Origin: UBA11400 sp964473555
GTDB lineage: Bacteria; Bacteroidota; Rhodothermia; Balneolales; HLUCCA01
DNA length: 64,000 nt
Direction of reading: 5' to 3'
Assembly (NCBI GenBank): GCA_964473555.1
Contig: CAYYPL010000003.1
Span: forward strand, 186,001 to 250,000
Each line of letters starts with the position of its first letter. Position 1 is the first letter of the stretch. The notes beneath the pieces are model-generated. The model was not told the DNA's origin and did no database searches. It saw only the letters and a list, made by a program, of their open reading frames with translations. Position numbers and translations under genes: made by a program. Positions 33,616 through 42,384 of the stretch are shown here, in pieces.

Positions 33616-34374
33616 ATGACTACAGAAGACCATGTGTTAAAAGAATATCCCAACGCTATGGCCGGGAGTGATGTAACAGACAAGTATCTAGGCTTCCTGT
33701 CCGACGAGTTCAAATCAGATTTGAACAAGATGTTATTTGCTACCTCGGTCTGCTCAGACGACGTCAACGTCTCAACAGATTTTCGCAGGGTGCTCAAGCG
33801 ACCATTTTCGATGGGTGGTCTGGGTGGACTTCCCTTTGCCGGATACACAGGCATGGTTGCATTTGCCCACCATATTCCAGATGGTGGGGATGGGTTCGTG
33901 TTCTATGGTCCACATATCGGCATAACCCGTGATGGTAGATTAGGCAGGATGATACGACAGGGACAGAGCCACGAAACAAACAGTTGTGGTGCACTTATGC
34001 TGGCTCTGGACAGAATGAAAAATGGGGGTCATAGCCCCTTGATCGACAACGATAAACTCGACATTGAACAAATCCATCTGGAAGAAGCCTTACTACCTTT
34101 CAAAGACCGTATTCTTGGGGCCGACAATCAGGCTAAAGAGGTCACCGAAGTAGCCATGGAAGTGATCCATCGACGGATCAAGAAGTTATCAGGAATGGCA
34201 AAGAAAGAATTTCATTGTAAACGAATCTTCTGTCTTGGCGGTGTGATCATCAACACGGATCCAGGCGAACCAGATTACGTGGATGTACGCCACTTCTCGA
34301 TGTATAATGTTGAAGACCTCGAGGAGATTTATCCGATATCATTGCTCGAATCAGAGGCGTTCAAAGCGTTGTAG
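33616..34374 (+). CDS. LCIB-type beta-carbonic anhydrase-like protein
   Basis: 252 residues, no signal peptide. The pattern GGLGGLPFAGYTGMVAFAHH (66-86), FYGPHIGIT (96-104) and SCGALMLAL (123-131) matches the LCIB/LCIC family first known from Chlamydomonas. The active-site candidates are Cys46-x-Asp48 in the motif VCSDDVN, His100 and Cys124, corresponding to the Cys-His-Cys zinc site and Cys-x-Asp dyad of beta-carbonic anhydrases. It would interconvert CO2 and bicarbonate, though some family members show little activity. It is monocistronic, with a large inverted repeat downstream. Family membership is recognised by motif memory, not by a search. Confidence 0.75.
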   Translation: MTTEDHVLKEYPNAMAGSDVTDKYLGFLSDEFKSDLNKMLFATSVCSDDVNVSTDFRRVLKRPFSMGGLGGLPFAGYTGMVAFAHHIPDGGDGFVFYGPHIGITRDGRLGRMIRQGQSHETNSCGALMLALDRMKNGGHSPLIDNDKLDIEQIHLEEALLPFKDRILGADNQAKEVTEVAMEVIHRRIKKLSGMAKKEFHCKRIFCLGGVIINTDPGEPDYVDVRHFSMYNVEDLEEIYPISLLESEAFKAL

Positions 34375-34380
34375 TTTTAG

Positions 34381-34520
34381 GGAAGTAGGGAGTAGGGAGT
34401 AGGGAGTGGGTAGTAGGTAGTAGGAAGTAGGTGGGAGTTGGTATTCTCACTCCCTACTCCCCACTCCCCACTACCCACTACCCACTCCCTACTCCCCACT
34501 CCCTACTCCCCACTCCCTAC
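34381..34520. repeat. 140-bp inverted low-complexity repeat (GTAGGGA words)
   Basis: The left half is built of GGAGTAGGGAGTGGGTAGTAGG-type words (34381-34440); the right half (34449-34520) is the reverse complement of similar words. The whole can fold into a long imperfect hairpin between the convergent carbonic anhydrase and kinase genes. The kinase gene's last ten codons and TAG stop (34489) are written inside the right arm. Confidence 0.8.
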
Positions 34521-35550
34521 ACAATAAAAGCTGATTTCGGGCTCTGACCAGGTTTTGCTGCGGATAGTCACACGAGAAATACACATTCCCATTCAGATGG
34601 TCGGTCAAAAATCGGATTCCCATGATCAAGGCCATGTATGGTCCGGAGAACGCAATCAATTCGCGCTCCTTTTCTGTAATCCATGAATCAGCTACCTCCA
34701 TATATCCCTGTAAAAAAGTCTGTTCGTAGCTCGAATTCAGCTCCATTGCACCCAGATCGGGACTATCCTCCGGTATATTCGGCACAAGTGTTCGCAGACA
34801 ATCTCCAATATCAAAGTGAATGATCCCCGGCATTACGGTATCCAAATCTACCACGCATCGGGCATTCCCATCCCTGTCGAACATCAGATTATTGAATTTG
34901 GAGTCGTTGTGTGTAATCCGAATAGGAATACTCCCTGATTTCATAGCCCGCTCAAGAGCAATCAACGTGTGGTAATGTCCTTCAAGTTGTTCAAATATGG
35001 GAAACAATTCGTCTACACAGGCCTTTGGAGCCTGTTTCGCTTGATGGAGCTGTTGATACCGATGTTCGAGTGAATGAAAGTACGGAATGGTTACATGCAG
35101 TTGCCGTGGATCCAGGTCAGACAGTGCCTGAGTGAATGTCGCAAATGCTTTACCAGCCTCCAGTACCATGTCCATGTTCAAAGGTGCATGATATCCTTTC
35201 AGATGGCTTTTGAAGCCATACACACGCCAGAATGCCCCGTCTTCTGAAACATACAAGTCACCCGATTGAGATTTCCTCAATTCGAGGGTTTCGTAGGGAC
35301 TACCACTAAATTCGTTTGCTAATTTTCGGTTTATCAGGTCAATATTGCTCATTAACCCATCTATGTTGCGAAATACATTCGTATTGATCTGCTGAAGCAG
35401 CCAATCCCCATCCGGGCCAGTTACCCGAAAAGAAGTATGAATGAGCCCGGTTTTTATTTCACAAATGGTGATATCTGCAGGTTCAATACCGCCATTTGAT
35501 GATTCGTAGTACTGCCGAAGTATCTTTTGCAGGTTCAAATCAGAATTCAT
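34489..35550 (-). CDS. NahK-like sugar kinase (aminoglycoside phosphotransferase fold)
   Basis: 353 residues from the ATG at 35550; an ATG at 35580 is possible but would overlap the upstream gene by 41 bp. Kinase motifs are LLQQINTNVF (Lys-less ATP loop region), the catalytic loop ITHNDSKFNNLMFD and VVDLDTVMPG with the metal-binding Asp; GIIHFDIGDCLR follows. This set is typical of N-acetylhexosamine 1-kinases. It would phosphorylate GalNAc or GlcNAc at C1. It overlaps the nucleotidyltransferase gene, which can use the product. The C-terminal REWGVGSGE is encoded by the low-complexity repeat, so the native end is probably lost. Confidence 0.8.
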   Translation of the reverse strand: MNSDLNLQKILRQYYESSNGGIEPADITICEIKTGLIHTSFRVTGPDGDWLLQQINTNVFRNIDGLMSNIDLINRKLANEFSGSPYETLELRKSQSGDLYVSEDGAFWRVYGFKSHLKGYHAPLNMDMVLEAGKAFATFTQALSDLDPRQLHVTIPYFHSLEHRYQQLHQAKQAPKACVDELFPIFEQLEGHYHTLIALERAMKSGSIPIRITHNDSKFNNLMFDRDGNARCVVDLDTVMPGIIHFDIGDCLRTLVPNIPEDSPDLGAMELNSSYEQTFLQGYMEVADSWITEKERELIAFSGPYMALIMGIRFLTDHLNGNVYFSCDYPQQNLVRARNQLLLCREWGVGSGE

Positions 35551-36430
35551 CCGGATAGACCCCGGCTGCGTGCAATTCACTTAAACGTGCATGAACCGCG
35601 GCGTTATCTTCGGGATAAGTGACACCAAACCACTCACTGTCTGTGGGGACGAGCGCCACTGGCTGGCTTCTGTCGATCATTGCAGATAAGACGTGCGCGA
35701 GATAAAATTCCGATGTGCTACCGGATTCGAGTTTGGCGTAAAACCTCGCAAATTCGTCATGAATCAGAGGAAACACCTGCGGACTGAATCCCATCAGGTT
35801 CATAGATACCAGATCATCGGGCTGAAGTTCACGTTCTATACCGCCTTCTTCAGCTACGATGATGGTTCCTTTCTTAAGGATGGATTTCATCTCCTGAATA
35901 CTTTTAAGTCGGCCATTTCCATCCCCTTTACACACTCCGCGAGAAACCGTTCCGTGTTCGCTAAGTGTATTTTCAAGTTTGTAACCCACGATACAGGCTC
36001 CAGGCTTGGTTGCGTCCATCGAATTTAGATAGGTGAACGCATCGTGAATCCCATCGCGCCCATAAAAGTCATCTGCATTAACGATAGCGAATGCTTCCTG
36101 AACCTCCGATTCTGCCATCCACATGGCGTGGGCAGTCCCCCATGGTTTGGTTCTGCCTTCCAGGACCTCATATCCGGCTGGAAGTGCGGAAAGTTCCTGA
36201 TACACCACTCTGATATCTATCTTACCTTCCCAGGTTTTCATCACTGACTCACGAAAAGCGGGTTCGATCTGGCGACGAATCACACAAACCACCTTATCGA
36301 ATCCAGCTTGAATGGCATCATACAATGTATAATCCAGTATCAGGCGCTGAAATGGTCCAAATGTGGCAAATTGTTTCGTCCCTCCATAGCGGCTGCCCAT
36401 CCCGGCAGCTAAAATTACAAGTGATGGCAT
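35540..36430 (-). CDS. Sugar-1-phosphate nucleotidyltransferase
   Basis: 296 residues. The nucleotide-binding signature is LVILAAGMGSRYGGTKQ at the start, then KPWGTAHAMW, the metal-binding IVNADDFYGRD and VSMNLMGFSPQVF. It resembles the NTP-transferase partner encoded beside NahK-like kinases. It would join a hexose or N-acetylhexosamine 1-phosphate to a nucleotide, giving an NDP-sugar. It overlaps the kinase gene by 11 bp. Upstream is a 169-bp repeat-rich gap to the GH109 gene, so the pair may be transcribed separately or by readthrough. Confidence 0.83.
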   Translation of the reverse strand: MPSLVILAAGMGSRYGGTKQFATFGPFQRLILDYTLYDAIQAGFDKVVCVIRRQIEPAFRESVMKTWEGKIDIRVVYQELSALPAGYEVLEGRTKPWGTAHAMWMAESEVQEAFAIVNADDFYGRDGIHDAFTYLNSMDATKPGACIVGYKLENTLSEHGTVSRGVCKGDGNGRLKSIQEMKSILKKGTIIVAEEGGIERELQPDDLVSMNLMGFSPQVFPLIHDEFARFYAKLESGSTSEFYLAHVLSAMIDRSQPVALVPTDSEWFGVTYPEDNAAVHARLSELHAAGVYPDEF

Positions 36431-36442
36431 ATATTGAGAAAA

Positions 36443-36529
36443 GGGATTAGGGATTAGGGATTAGAGTACACGGTTCACGGTACACGGTACACAGTACACA
36501 GTACACAGTACACAGTACACAGTACACAG
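36443..36529. repeat. GGGATTA triplet plus ACAGTAC tandem repeat
   Basis: Three perfect GGGATTA units (36443-36463) run into about eight imperfect 7-bp ACGGTAC/ACAGTAC words. The second part shares its words with 22646-22737. It lies between the GH109 and nucleotidyltransferase genes. Confidence 0.8.
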
Positions 36530-36599
36530 AAAATAGCTCATTACTTCATAACTGTAAAGTAGAACCAACTCCCTACTTCCGACTACCTACTTCCTGTAT

Positions 36600-37949
36600 T
36601 TAAAACCCAAAAATAGGTTTTCGGGTCATCCAGTTTCCTTCCGTGAAATCGGGGATTTCTTGAGGAGCCCCGCCTTCGCGGATAGATTGTTCAGACAATG
36701 GGGTGATCACCCGCATCACTGCAGCATCGTATACGTCGATAACCGCTTCTGAATTGGCCTTAACGCACTCTACAAATTCACGATCCAAAAAGTAATCCAT
36801 GCCTCCGTGTCCGCTACCTACCGCGATCTCACCGAACTCGCGCCACAGTCTGTGGTCATATTTTTCAAACCAGACATCCCACTCGTCCCATCGGTGAGAC
36901 TGAGATACGCCTTCAACATGTACACGACGGGTATGATAGTCGAATTCAGCCAGACCTTTTACACCCTGGACTCTGAATCCAAGTGAATAAGGTCGCGGTA
37001 AATTCGTATCGTGGGTCAGCAAAATCGTTTCACCATTGGCTGTTGCGATCTGTGAGGTGACAATATCCCCCAAACGCCAGTTGATGTTTTCGTAGGGGTG
37101 ATTCTCTCCTCCATCCGGATGATCCACCACATACTGATTTAAGCCTCGTGCTTTGGACGCAAATGAGGATATCATCGTTAAACGGTTGCCTCGATTGACA
37201 TCCAGCATGGCATTCAGCGGACCCAGGCCGTGTGTTGGATACAGCTCACCATTTCGATGAATGGAATGTTCTGTGCGCCAGCGTGCTTCTCCGTAAGATC
37301 CTTCGCCAAAGATCAGTCCGCCTTTACCATCGTTGAATTTGACTTCACGCAAATCGTGTTGGTATCCACCACGCAGATGGATTAATTCCCCAAAAACATG
37401 ATCCCGTACCATGTTCAGTACAGCAAGAACATCCCGTCGATAGTTCACATTTTCCAGAAAGAACAAGTGAGTACCCGTTCGCTGATGCGTCCGGACCAGT
37501 TCCCAGCACTCATCCAATGAAAACGCGCCCGAGACTTCAACTCCGGTGTAAACACCTGCATTCATGGCCGCAATGGACATTGGGGTGTGCCATTTCCAAT
37601 CAGTAGAGATAATCACTCCATCCAGATCTTCTTTTTCGAGCATTTCGAGATACGCTTCCGGACTGTCACTATACACACTGGGAGCTGGTTTTCCCTTGGA
37701 TGTGAACATGTCCAGGGTTCGGTTCACTGCATCCGGATCTATATCACAAATGGCAGGACATACAACTCCAGGGTAATTCAACACATTGTTGACGTGGTTC
37801 CGACCACGAAGTCCGGTACCAATAAATCCAATCCTTACGTCCGTACGTGTGCCAGGAATCCGTGCACCAAGAAAGGTTGGAAGTGTAAGAGTTCCTGCTG
37901 CTACAACAGAAGCCGATTGAAGAAATGTGCGTCTGGTATATGGTGCCAT
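36600..37949 (-). CDS. GH109-like NAD-dependent glycosidase (Gfo/Idh/MocA fold)
   Basis: 449 residues. The N-terminus has a Tat-like signal (YTRRTFLQSASVVAAG), so periplasmic export is expected. The Rossmann motif GFIGTGLRGRNHV binds NAD. GH109 hallmarks are FLENVNYRRDVLAVLNMV, GGYQHDLR, the ELYPTHGLGP motif with catalytic His, INRG-like DVNRG, THDTNLPRPYS and GSGHGGMDYF. These enzymes remove alpha-linked N-acetylgalactosamine by an NAD-assisted redox mechanism. The start overlaps the transporter stop by one base, linking it with uptake, kinase and nucleotidyltransferase in an amino-sugar salvage operon. Plain oxidoreductase function is the alternative. Confidence 0.83.
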   Translation of the reverse strand: MAPYTRRTFLQSASVVAAGTLTLPTFLGARIPGTRTDVRIGFIGTGLRGRNHVNNVLNYPGVVCPAICDIDPDAVNRTLDMFTSKGKPAPSVYSDSPEAYLEMLEKEDLDGVIISTDWKWHTPMSIAAMNAGVYTGVEVSGAFSLDECWELVRTHQRTGTHLFFLENVNYRRDVLAVLNMVRDHVFGELIHLRGGYQHDLREVKFNDGKGGLIFGEGSYGEARWRTEHSIHRNGELYPTHGLGPLNAMLDVNRGNRLTMISSFASKARGLNQYVVDHPDGGENHPYENINWRLGDIVTSQIATANGETILLTHDTNLPRPYSLGFRVQGVKGLAEFDYHTRRVHVEGVSQSHRWDEWDVWFEKYDHRLWREFGEIAVGSGHGGMDYFLDREFVECVKANSEAVIDVYDAAVMRVITPLSEQSIREGGAPQEIPDFTEGNWMTRKPIFGF

Positions 37950-39745
37950 TAGAATATTGCTTTACGTAAATGTTTAAATATCAGCCAGGATGATAGTACA
38001 AAAACCAGTGTCAATACTGACCCGGTTATAAAATTCCCGTACAGGAAGCTACCGGTACCCATAAGGGCAGAATAAATACCGATACATCCTACAAAAACCA
38101 TCAAAATACTGCCTGGAACACTCCATGTGCCAGAATCGGAGATCGTTTCACCGCGTACGGAGGCTTCGGTTCTGAGTTTTTGCCATCCAGGTCCACCTGG
38201 ACGCGTAAGTTCATAAAAACGCTTCTGCGTTTCGTATGACTCTGGACTGGTAACATATGCTGTAACTATCCAAACAATCGTTGTGATAGCCACTGCTAAC
38301 AATAATTTCATCGTGAATCCATCCAGGTAGGCAGTGACCAGGGCTTCATCGGGAACCACAAGTACCAAAACAAAAGCCACAATGGTACCACTGATCATGG
38401 CCACGACCTCTGTTACTGCGTTAATCCGCCACCAAAACCATCGTAACAGGTAAATACCCCCAGTTCCGGCACCTGACAATAGTAAAATATTGAACGCCTG
38501 AGTAGCGTCACGAAGTAGAAAAAGAGCCAGAAATCCGGAGAAAATCATCAAAAACACGGTCGAAACTCGTCCCATAAACACCAATTCCCGTTCCGAGGCC
38601 TGTGGACGGATAAAACGGCTATAAAAATCGTTCACCAGATAGGATGATCCCCAGTTCAGGTGAGTACTGATCGTTGACATATGTGCGGCGATCAGTGAAG
38701 CGGTGACTAAACCTAGCCATCCGGGAGAAAGCAGGGTCATCATGACAGGATAGGCAATGTCTTGTCCGAGGTACTGCTCATTGATATGAGGAAATACAGC
38801 CCGGATCGACTCCAGATCCGGGAACAGAATGATCGAAGACAATGCCACGATAATCCACGGCCACGGACGTAACGCATAATGTGCCACATTGAACAGAAGC
38901 GTTGCTCCAACCGCGTGATGTTCATTCTTTGCCGCTAAAATACGCTGGGCAATATATCCACCACCGCCCGGTTCTGAACCCGGGTACCACACCGCCCACC
39001 ACTGCACAGCGATTGGAATGATGAACATGGTAACGAGCAGGGAAGGATGATCCATACTTGGGAAAAAATCCAGTTTACCGGCAACTGCGGGATGATCAAA
39101 CAACGCGGACAGTGATCCGATTTCAGGTTGGTTGATGGCTACGTGAGCAGCATACAGGGCGCCTGTCATGGCAATTCCAAACTGGAAAAAGTCGGTCCAA
39201 ATCACCCCTTTTATCCCCCCCATCGCCGAGTAAACTACGACAACAACCGAGCTTACAACAACTACAAATAGCGGTGAGAGTCCAAACATCACCGCTCCGA
39301 TTTTGATAGCTGCCAGGGTAACCGTGCCCATAATCAGGCAGTTATAGAGAATTCCGAGATACAATGCCCTGAATGCCCTTAAAAACGAAGCCATTTTTCC
39401 GCTGTAACGGATTTCATAAAACTCGAGATCTGTAAGAACCTGAGAGCGCCGCCATAGACGTGCATACACAAAGACAGTGACCATTCCGGTAATGAGGAAC
39501 GACCACCACGCCCAGTTTCGGGCTACACCGCCCTCACGTACGAATCCAGTGACCAGGTTTGGTGTATCTGCAGAGAAGGTAGTTGCCACCATCGAAATAC
39601 CCAGCAACCACCAAGGCATCGAGCGTCCACCCAAAAAGAACTGCTCTGGATTTTTTCCCGCGGTTTTTGATGTCCACCAACCGATTCCGAGCACAATCAC
39701 AAAAAAAGTGCCCAGAATCACCCAGTCGATTCCACTCAGTAACAT
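37949..39745 (-). CDS. Sodium:solute symporter (SSS family)
   Basis: 598 residues with 13-14 hydrophobic helices. SSS motifs are WWTSKTAGKNPEQFFLGGRSMPWW near the start, TFSADTPNLVTGFVREGG, AMGGIKGVIWTDFFQF and AAHMSTISTHLNWGSSY, the last belonging to the Na+ site. It imports a sugar or amino sugar with sodium. The GH109 gene begins on the last base of this gene, so N-acetylhexosamine uptake is the best guess. The conserved core is followed by an extra C-terminal stretch with two helices. Confidence 0.87.
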   Translation of the reverse strand: MLLSGIDWVILGTFFVIVLGIGWWTSKTAGKNPEQFFLGGRSMPWWLLGISMVATTFSADTPNLVTGFVREGGVARNWAWWSFLITGMVTVFVYARLWRRSQVLTDLEFYEIRYSGKMASFLRAFRALYLGILYNCLIMGTVTLAAIKIGAVMFGLSPLFVVVVSSVVVVVYSAMGGIKGVIWTDFFQFGIAMTGALYAAHVAINQPEIGSLSALFDHPAVAGKLDFFPSMDHPSLLVTMFIIPIAVQWWAVWYPGSEPGGGGYIAQRILAAKNEHHAVGATLLFNVAHYALRPWPWIIVALSSIILFPDLESIRAVFPHINEQYLGQDIAYPVMMTLLSPGWLGLVTASLIAAHMSTISTHLNWGSSYLVNDFYSRFIRPQASERELVFMGRVSTVFLMIFSGFLALFLLRDATQAFNILLLSGAGTGGIYLLRWFWWRINAVTEVVAMISGTIVAFVLVLVVPDEALVTAYLDGFTMKLLLAVAITTIVWIVTAYVTSPESYETQKRFYELTRPGGPGWQKLRTEASVRGETISDSGTWSVPGSILMVFVGCIGIYSALMGTGSFLYGNFITGSVLTLVFVLSSWLIFKHLRKAIF

Positions 39746-39947
39746 GATAAAAATTTTAATAGGTTCACATACATTGACTTACAAGCAGAAGTTGTGGAAA
39801 ATTTTTATAAAGAACAATAAAGTGAAACGTGGAGCTAAGAGCAGCGGGTTGGAGAACAGATAAAACCTTCTCATCTAATGTCACATAAAGGTATTACACT
39901 GTAACGTATGTCGTCAAAAATCAATTCTGCTTAACGTGAACTATGTA

Positions 39948-40490
39948 CTAAAATCTACCCATCCGATATCTCTTCTGCACCACACCTTTCTCCGACTTAT
40001 TCACCTCAATAAGCTTGAGTAGATGATCTTTGGAACCGTCTTTGAATAAGGGAATCCCCGTTCCAAGCAGAATCGGAATCTCGGTGATGGTGATTTCGTC
40101 GATGAGTCCAGCTTCGAGAAACTGCTGGATGTTCACACCTCCGTCAATGTAAAGATGTTCTTTTCCTTCGGAAGCGAGTGTCGACACGATTTCTGTTGGA
40201 TTCCCATTCAAAACCCGCACTTTTTCCACTAATTCCGGCGGACAATCCAAATTTCTTGAGGTCAATACAACAACTTCCGTACCCTCGTAGTACCATTTAT
40301 CGAAGGTCAACGCTTTTTCGTAGGTGTTACGTCCCATAACAATAGCATCAACGGTCGAATTAAAAGCATCATATGTAAGTCCGAGCGACATGGCATCATC
40401 AAACTCAGGTCGCATCAACCACTCGATGTCACCATCGGTCCGAGCAATAAATCCATCCACACTCGTGGCAATAAAAACGGAACATTTCAT
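39948..40490 (-). CDS. RibD C-terminal/dihydrofolate reductase-like protein
   Basis: 180 residues from the ATG at 40490, where the protein starts MKCSVFIATSVDGFIAR, the conserved first strand of the family. An upstream in-frame ATG at 40607 would add 39 unlike residues and is rejected. Other motifs are DAIVMGRNTYE, VVVLTSRNL, LYIDGGVNIQQFL and a final VVQKRYRMG. Proteins of this group reduce flavin or pterin-like compounds with NADPH, but most are uncharacterised. It lies alone between the transporter operon and the alpha/beta hydrolase. Confidence 0.85.
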   Translation of the reverse strand: MKCSVFIATSVDGFIARTDGDIEWLMRPEFDDAMSLGLTYDAFNSTVDAIVMGRNTYEKALTFDKWYYEGTEVVVLTSRNLDCPPELVEKVRVLNGNPTEIVSTLASEGKEHLYIDGGVNIQQFLEAGLIDEITITEIPILLGTGIPLFKDGSKDHLLKLIEVNKSEKGVVQKRYRMGRF

Positions 40491-40608
40491 AATAGAAATC
40501 TGCTTAAGTCTGATTTTGTTCATGGTAAAAATATCGGATTCGCAGATTTCAGAAAAGAGAATAGGGAGAAGTGATAAGGGTAAGATTTTTCTGGTGCATC
40601 CCTGCACT

Positions 40609-41523
40609 TTAAGACCCTTCTGCCCTCTGCTTGCCCGCTAGCCTGCTTGCCCGCTCCACCGCTCCAACGCTTACCCGCTCATACAACCACACCCGAAACT
40701 CAGGCGTTGTGGGTGGAGAGTGTTTGGCACCTTTGAGTAGTTCGGACTGAAGATTGGTTATCTTGCCTTGAAGCCGGTCAATCAATGCCCCACCCGGAAA
40801 CGAAATATCATGTTCGGCTGCAACCACCAGTACTGGCATGGTCAATCTGGACAATTCTTCGTCCGACGCCAGTGGTGGGATTTTCATATTCGGATTGAAA
40901 TCCAGAAATGAGTCCCCGATATAGTGCGACCAGTCATCGTCCCACGTTGTTACCAAATGCTCAACCAACCCGCGTAGGTTTTTCTCACTCTGATTCATGC
41001 GGAATTTCATCATTGGCCAGGCCATTTTTGAGAAACCGCTTATCAAGGATCCCTGAACAATACCAGCTGGAACAATAAGAGTCAATGACTTCACACGCTC
41101 CGGATAATTCGAAGCAAATTGTCTGGACACAAATCCACCCAGACTCACTCCAAGTAAATCAAAAGAATGTAGTTTCAGCCCATCGACTACTTCGCGAAGC
41201 CACCGGGCGTGGGAATCATCCGTGTACGACAACCGAGCGGGAATCCCCTTCACCGATTGTCCCGGAATGTCAGGCGCGAGCAGGTAGTAATCCCGAGCCA
41301 AAAGACTCAGCTCCGATAACAAATGCGCCGAGCTCGTCAACATCGCATGAAGACACACTATCGGAGGCTTCGAAGGATCCCCAACTGCCAGCACATGACT
41401 GGATCCGAACGACGTTGTGACCTCAATAGACCTGGTTGGCGCATCTATTTTAACCCAAAACCGGTCATACCAACCCTGCAAACGAGTCTTTGCGGCTTCA
41501 CTTTTAAAAACTGGAGTTCCCAT
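40609..41523 (-). CDS. Alpha/beta hydrolase
   Basis: 304 residues, cytosolic. It shows the hydrolase fold: PPIVCLHAMLTSSAHL (oxyanion region), LLAPDIPGQS, the nucleophile elbow GVSLGGFVSRQ with Ser, VVAAEHDISFPGG (Asp) and GAKHSPPTT (His). Substrate unknown. The last 20 or so residues, from VSVGAVERASRLAG onward, are encoded by the intergenic word repeat GCTTGCCCGCTCCACCGCTC (40610-40680), so the C-terminus is repeat-derived. The gene lies next to a toxin-antitoxin pair on the same strand, 32 bp upstream. Confidence 0.82.
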   Translation of the reverse strand: MGTPVFKSEAAKTRLQGWYDRFWVKIDAPTRSIEVTTSFGSSHVLAVGDPSKPPIVCLHAMLTSSAHLLSELSLLARDYYLLAPDIPGQSVKGIPARLSYTDDSHARWLREVVDGLKLHSFDLLGVSLGGFVSRQFASNYPERVKSLTLIVPAGIVQGSLISGFSKMAWPMMKFRMNQSEKNLRGLVEHLVTTWDDDWSHYIGDSFLDFNPNMKIPPLASDEELSRLTMPVLVVAAEHDISFPGGALIDRLQGKITNLQSELLKGAKHSPPTTPEFRVWLYERVSVGAVERASRLAGKQRAEGS

Positions 41524-41555
41524 GATTGCTTTATCGAAATAAATTGCGATTTAAG

Positions 41556-41849
41556 TTATTTATCAAACTCTTTACCAAGAAGTCTCCTAGTATGCCATAT
41601 TGTCAATAACTCAATGTGGCTAGGTTTCAATTCATAAATTAGTCGATAGTTCCCATGAATCAATTCCCTAACATCCGATTGATCAAACTCTGATACAACT
41701 CTTCCACTTTCAGGATGCTCTCGGAGTAGGTCTATGTGTTCGAATACTCCATCAGACCAATTCAATGCCGTAACCAGATCATCCAAAGCTATATAGTCAA
41801 TACACTCTTCCAGTTTTTCGACGAACTTTTTTGAAAGAACTACTTCCAC
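41556..41849 (-). CDS. ParE/RelE-family toxin
   Basis: 97 residues. The small beta-rich RelE/ParE fold is suggested by VVLSKKFVEKLEECIDYI, FEHIDLLREHPESGRVV, REL(I)HGNYRLIYELK and IELLTIWHTRRLL near the end, with conserved Arg and His. RelE-type toxins cleave mRNA on the ribosome; ParE-type toxins inhibit gyrase. The YRLIYEL and HTRR pattern fits ParE slightly better. It overlaps the antitoxin gene by 10 bp, typical of antitoxin-first type II operons. Confidence 0.85.
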   Translation of the reverse strand: MEVVLSKKFVEKLEECIDYIALDDLVTALNWSDGVFEHIDLLREHPESGRVVSEFDQSDVRELIHGNYRLIYELKPSHIELLTIWHTRRLLGKEFDK

Positions 41850-42124
41850 TTAGCTAGATGCTCATTAATTCGTGCACGAGCCTGCTCCACGGAATAAACC
41901 TCACCCCGCTCGATTTGTTCCTTAGCTTCAAGCAAATCTTCCAAAAGTTCAAGGCGCTCTGTAATCCGGTCAAACTCACTAACATCCATTAATACTGCCG
42001 CACTTTTTCCGTGCTGAGTCAGGACAATCGGCTGCTTATCTCGTTTCAAACGTTTAATAAAATCTGCTGAATTCGTTCGAAAATCAGACAACGGTTCGAT
42101 ATCTCTTGCTACAGAAACTTTCAT
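41840..42124 (-). CDS. Phd/YefM-family antitoxin
   Basis: 94 residues. The N-terminal DNA-binding fold reads VARDIEPLSDFRTNSADFIKRL, then PIVLTQHGKSAAVLMDVSEFD, the Phd/YefM signature. The acidic, helical C-terminus (ELLEDLLEAKEQIERGEV) would wrap the toxin. It likely represses its own promoter in the 42125-42586 gap. First gene of the pair. Confidence 0.9.
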   Translation of the reverse strand: MKVSVARDIEPLSDFRTNSADFIKRLKRDKQPIVLTQHGKSAAVLMDVSEFDRITERLELLEDLLEAKEQIERGEVYSVEQARARINEHLAKWK

Positions 42125-42268
42125 AATAAGTATTTATTTGGTATTAATAAGGACTTCTAATGTACCATTGAACAACTTAATGTGCAACTTTATAACCAGC
42201 TTAACTCTAGTGATATTAATTACCAGCTACAGTCGAATCAAGGACTTTCATTCCTAAATTTGTGTAGC

Positions 42269-42283
42269 ACTTGCTTTGCAAGT
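42269..42283. repeat. GC-closed triloop mini-hairpin
   Basis: Perfect 6-bp stem ACTTGC/GCAAGT around a TTT triloop, in the 462-bp gap between the antitoxin and copper-operon genes. It precedes copy B of the 84-bp repeat. Confidence 0.55.
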
Positions 42284-42300
42284 ATGTAAACGGACTTGAG

Positions 42301-42384
42301 TAAACAGAATTGGATTACAAACACAAGTGGCAAAGCCACGCAGTCTTTGAATGAAAATCAAGAGGCGGAGCCGAGTGAAAACTG
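42301..42384 (-). repeat. 84-bp dispersed repeat, copy B (inverted)
   Basis: Same 84-bp unit as copies A and C, in the opposite orientation; contains the hairpin GTGGC-AAA-GCCAC (42327-42339). It lies upstream of the copper operon, whose other end is marked by copy C in the reverse orientation. From 42420 to 42475, CTCCACCGCTC-type words follow, like those at 40610-40680. Confidence 0.8.

Noticed and set aside
36443..36463. GGGATTA repeats as telomere-like sequence
   Set aside because: Only three units, internal to the chromosome segment and joined to another word repeat; no linear-end features.
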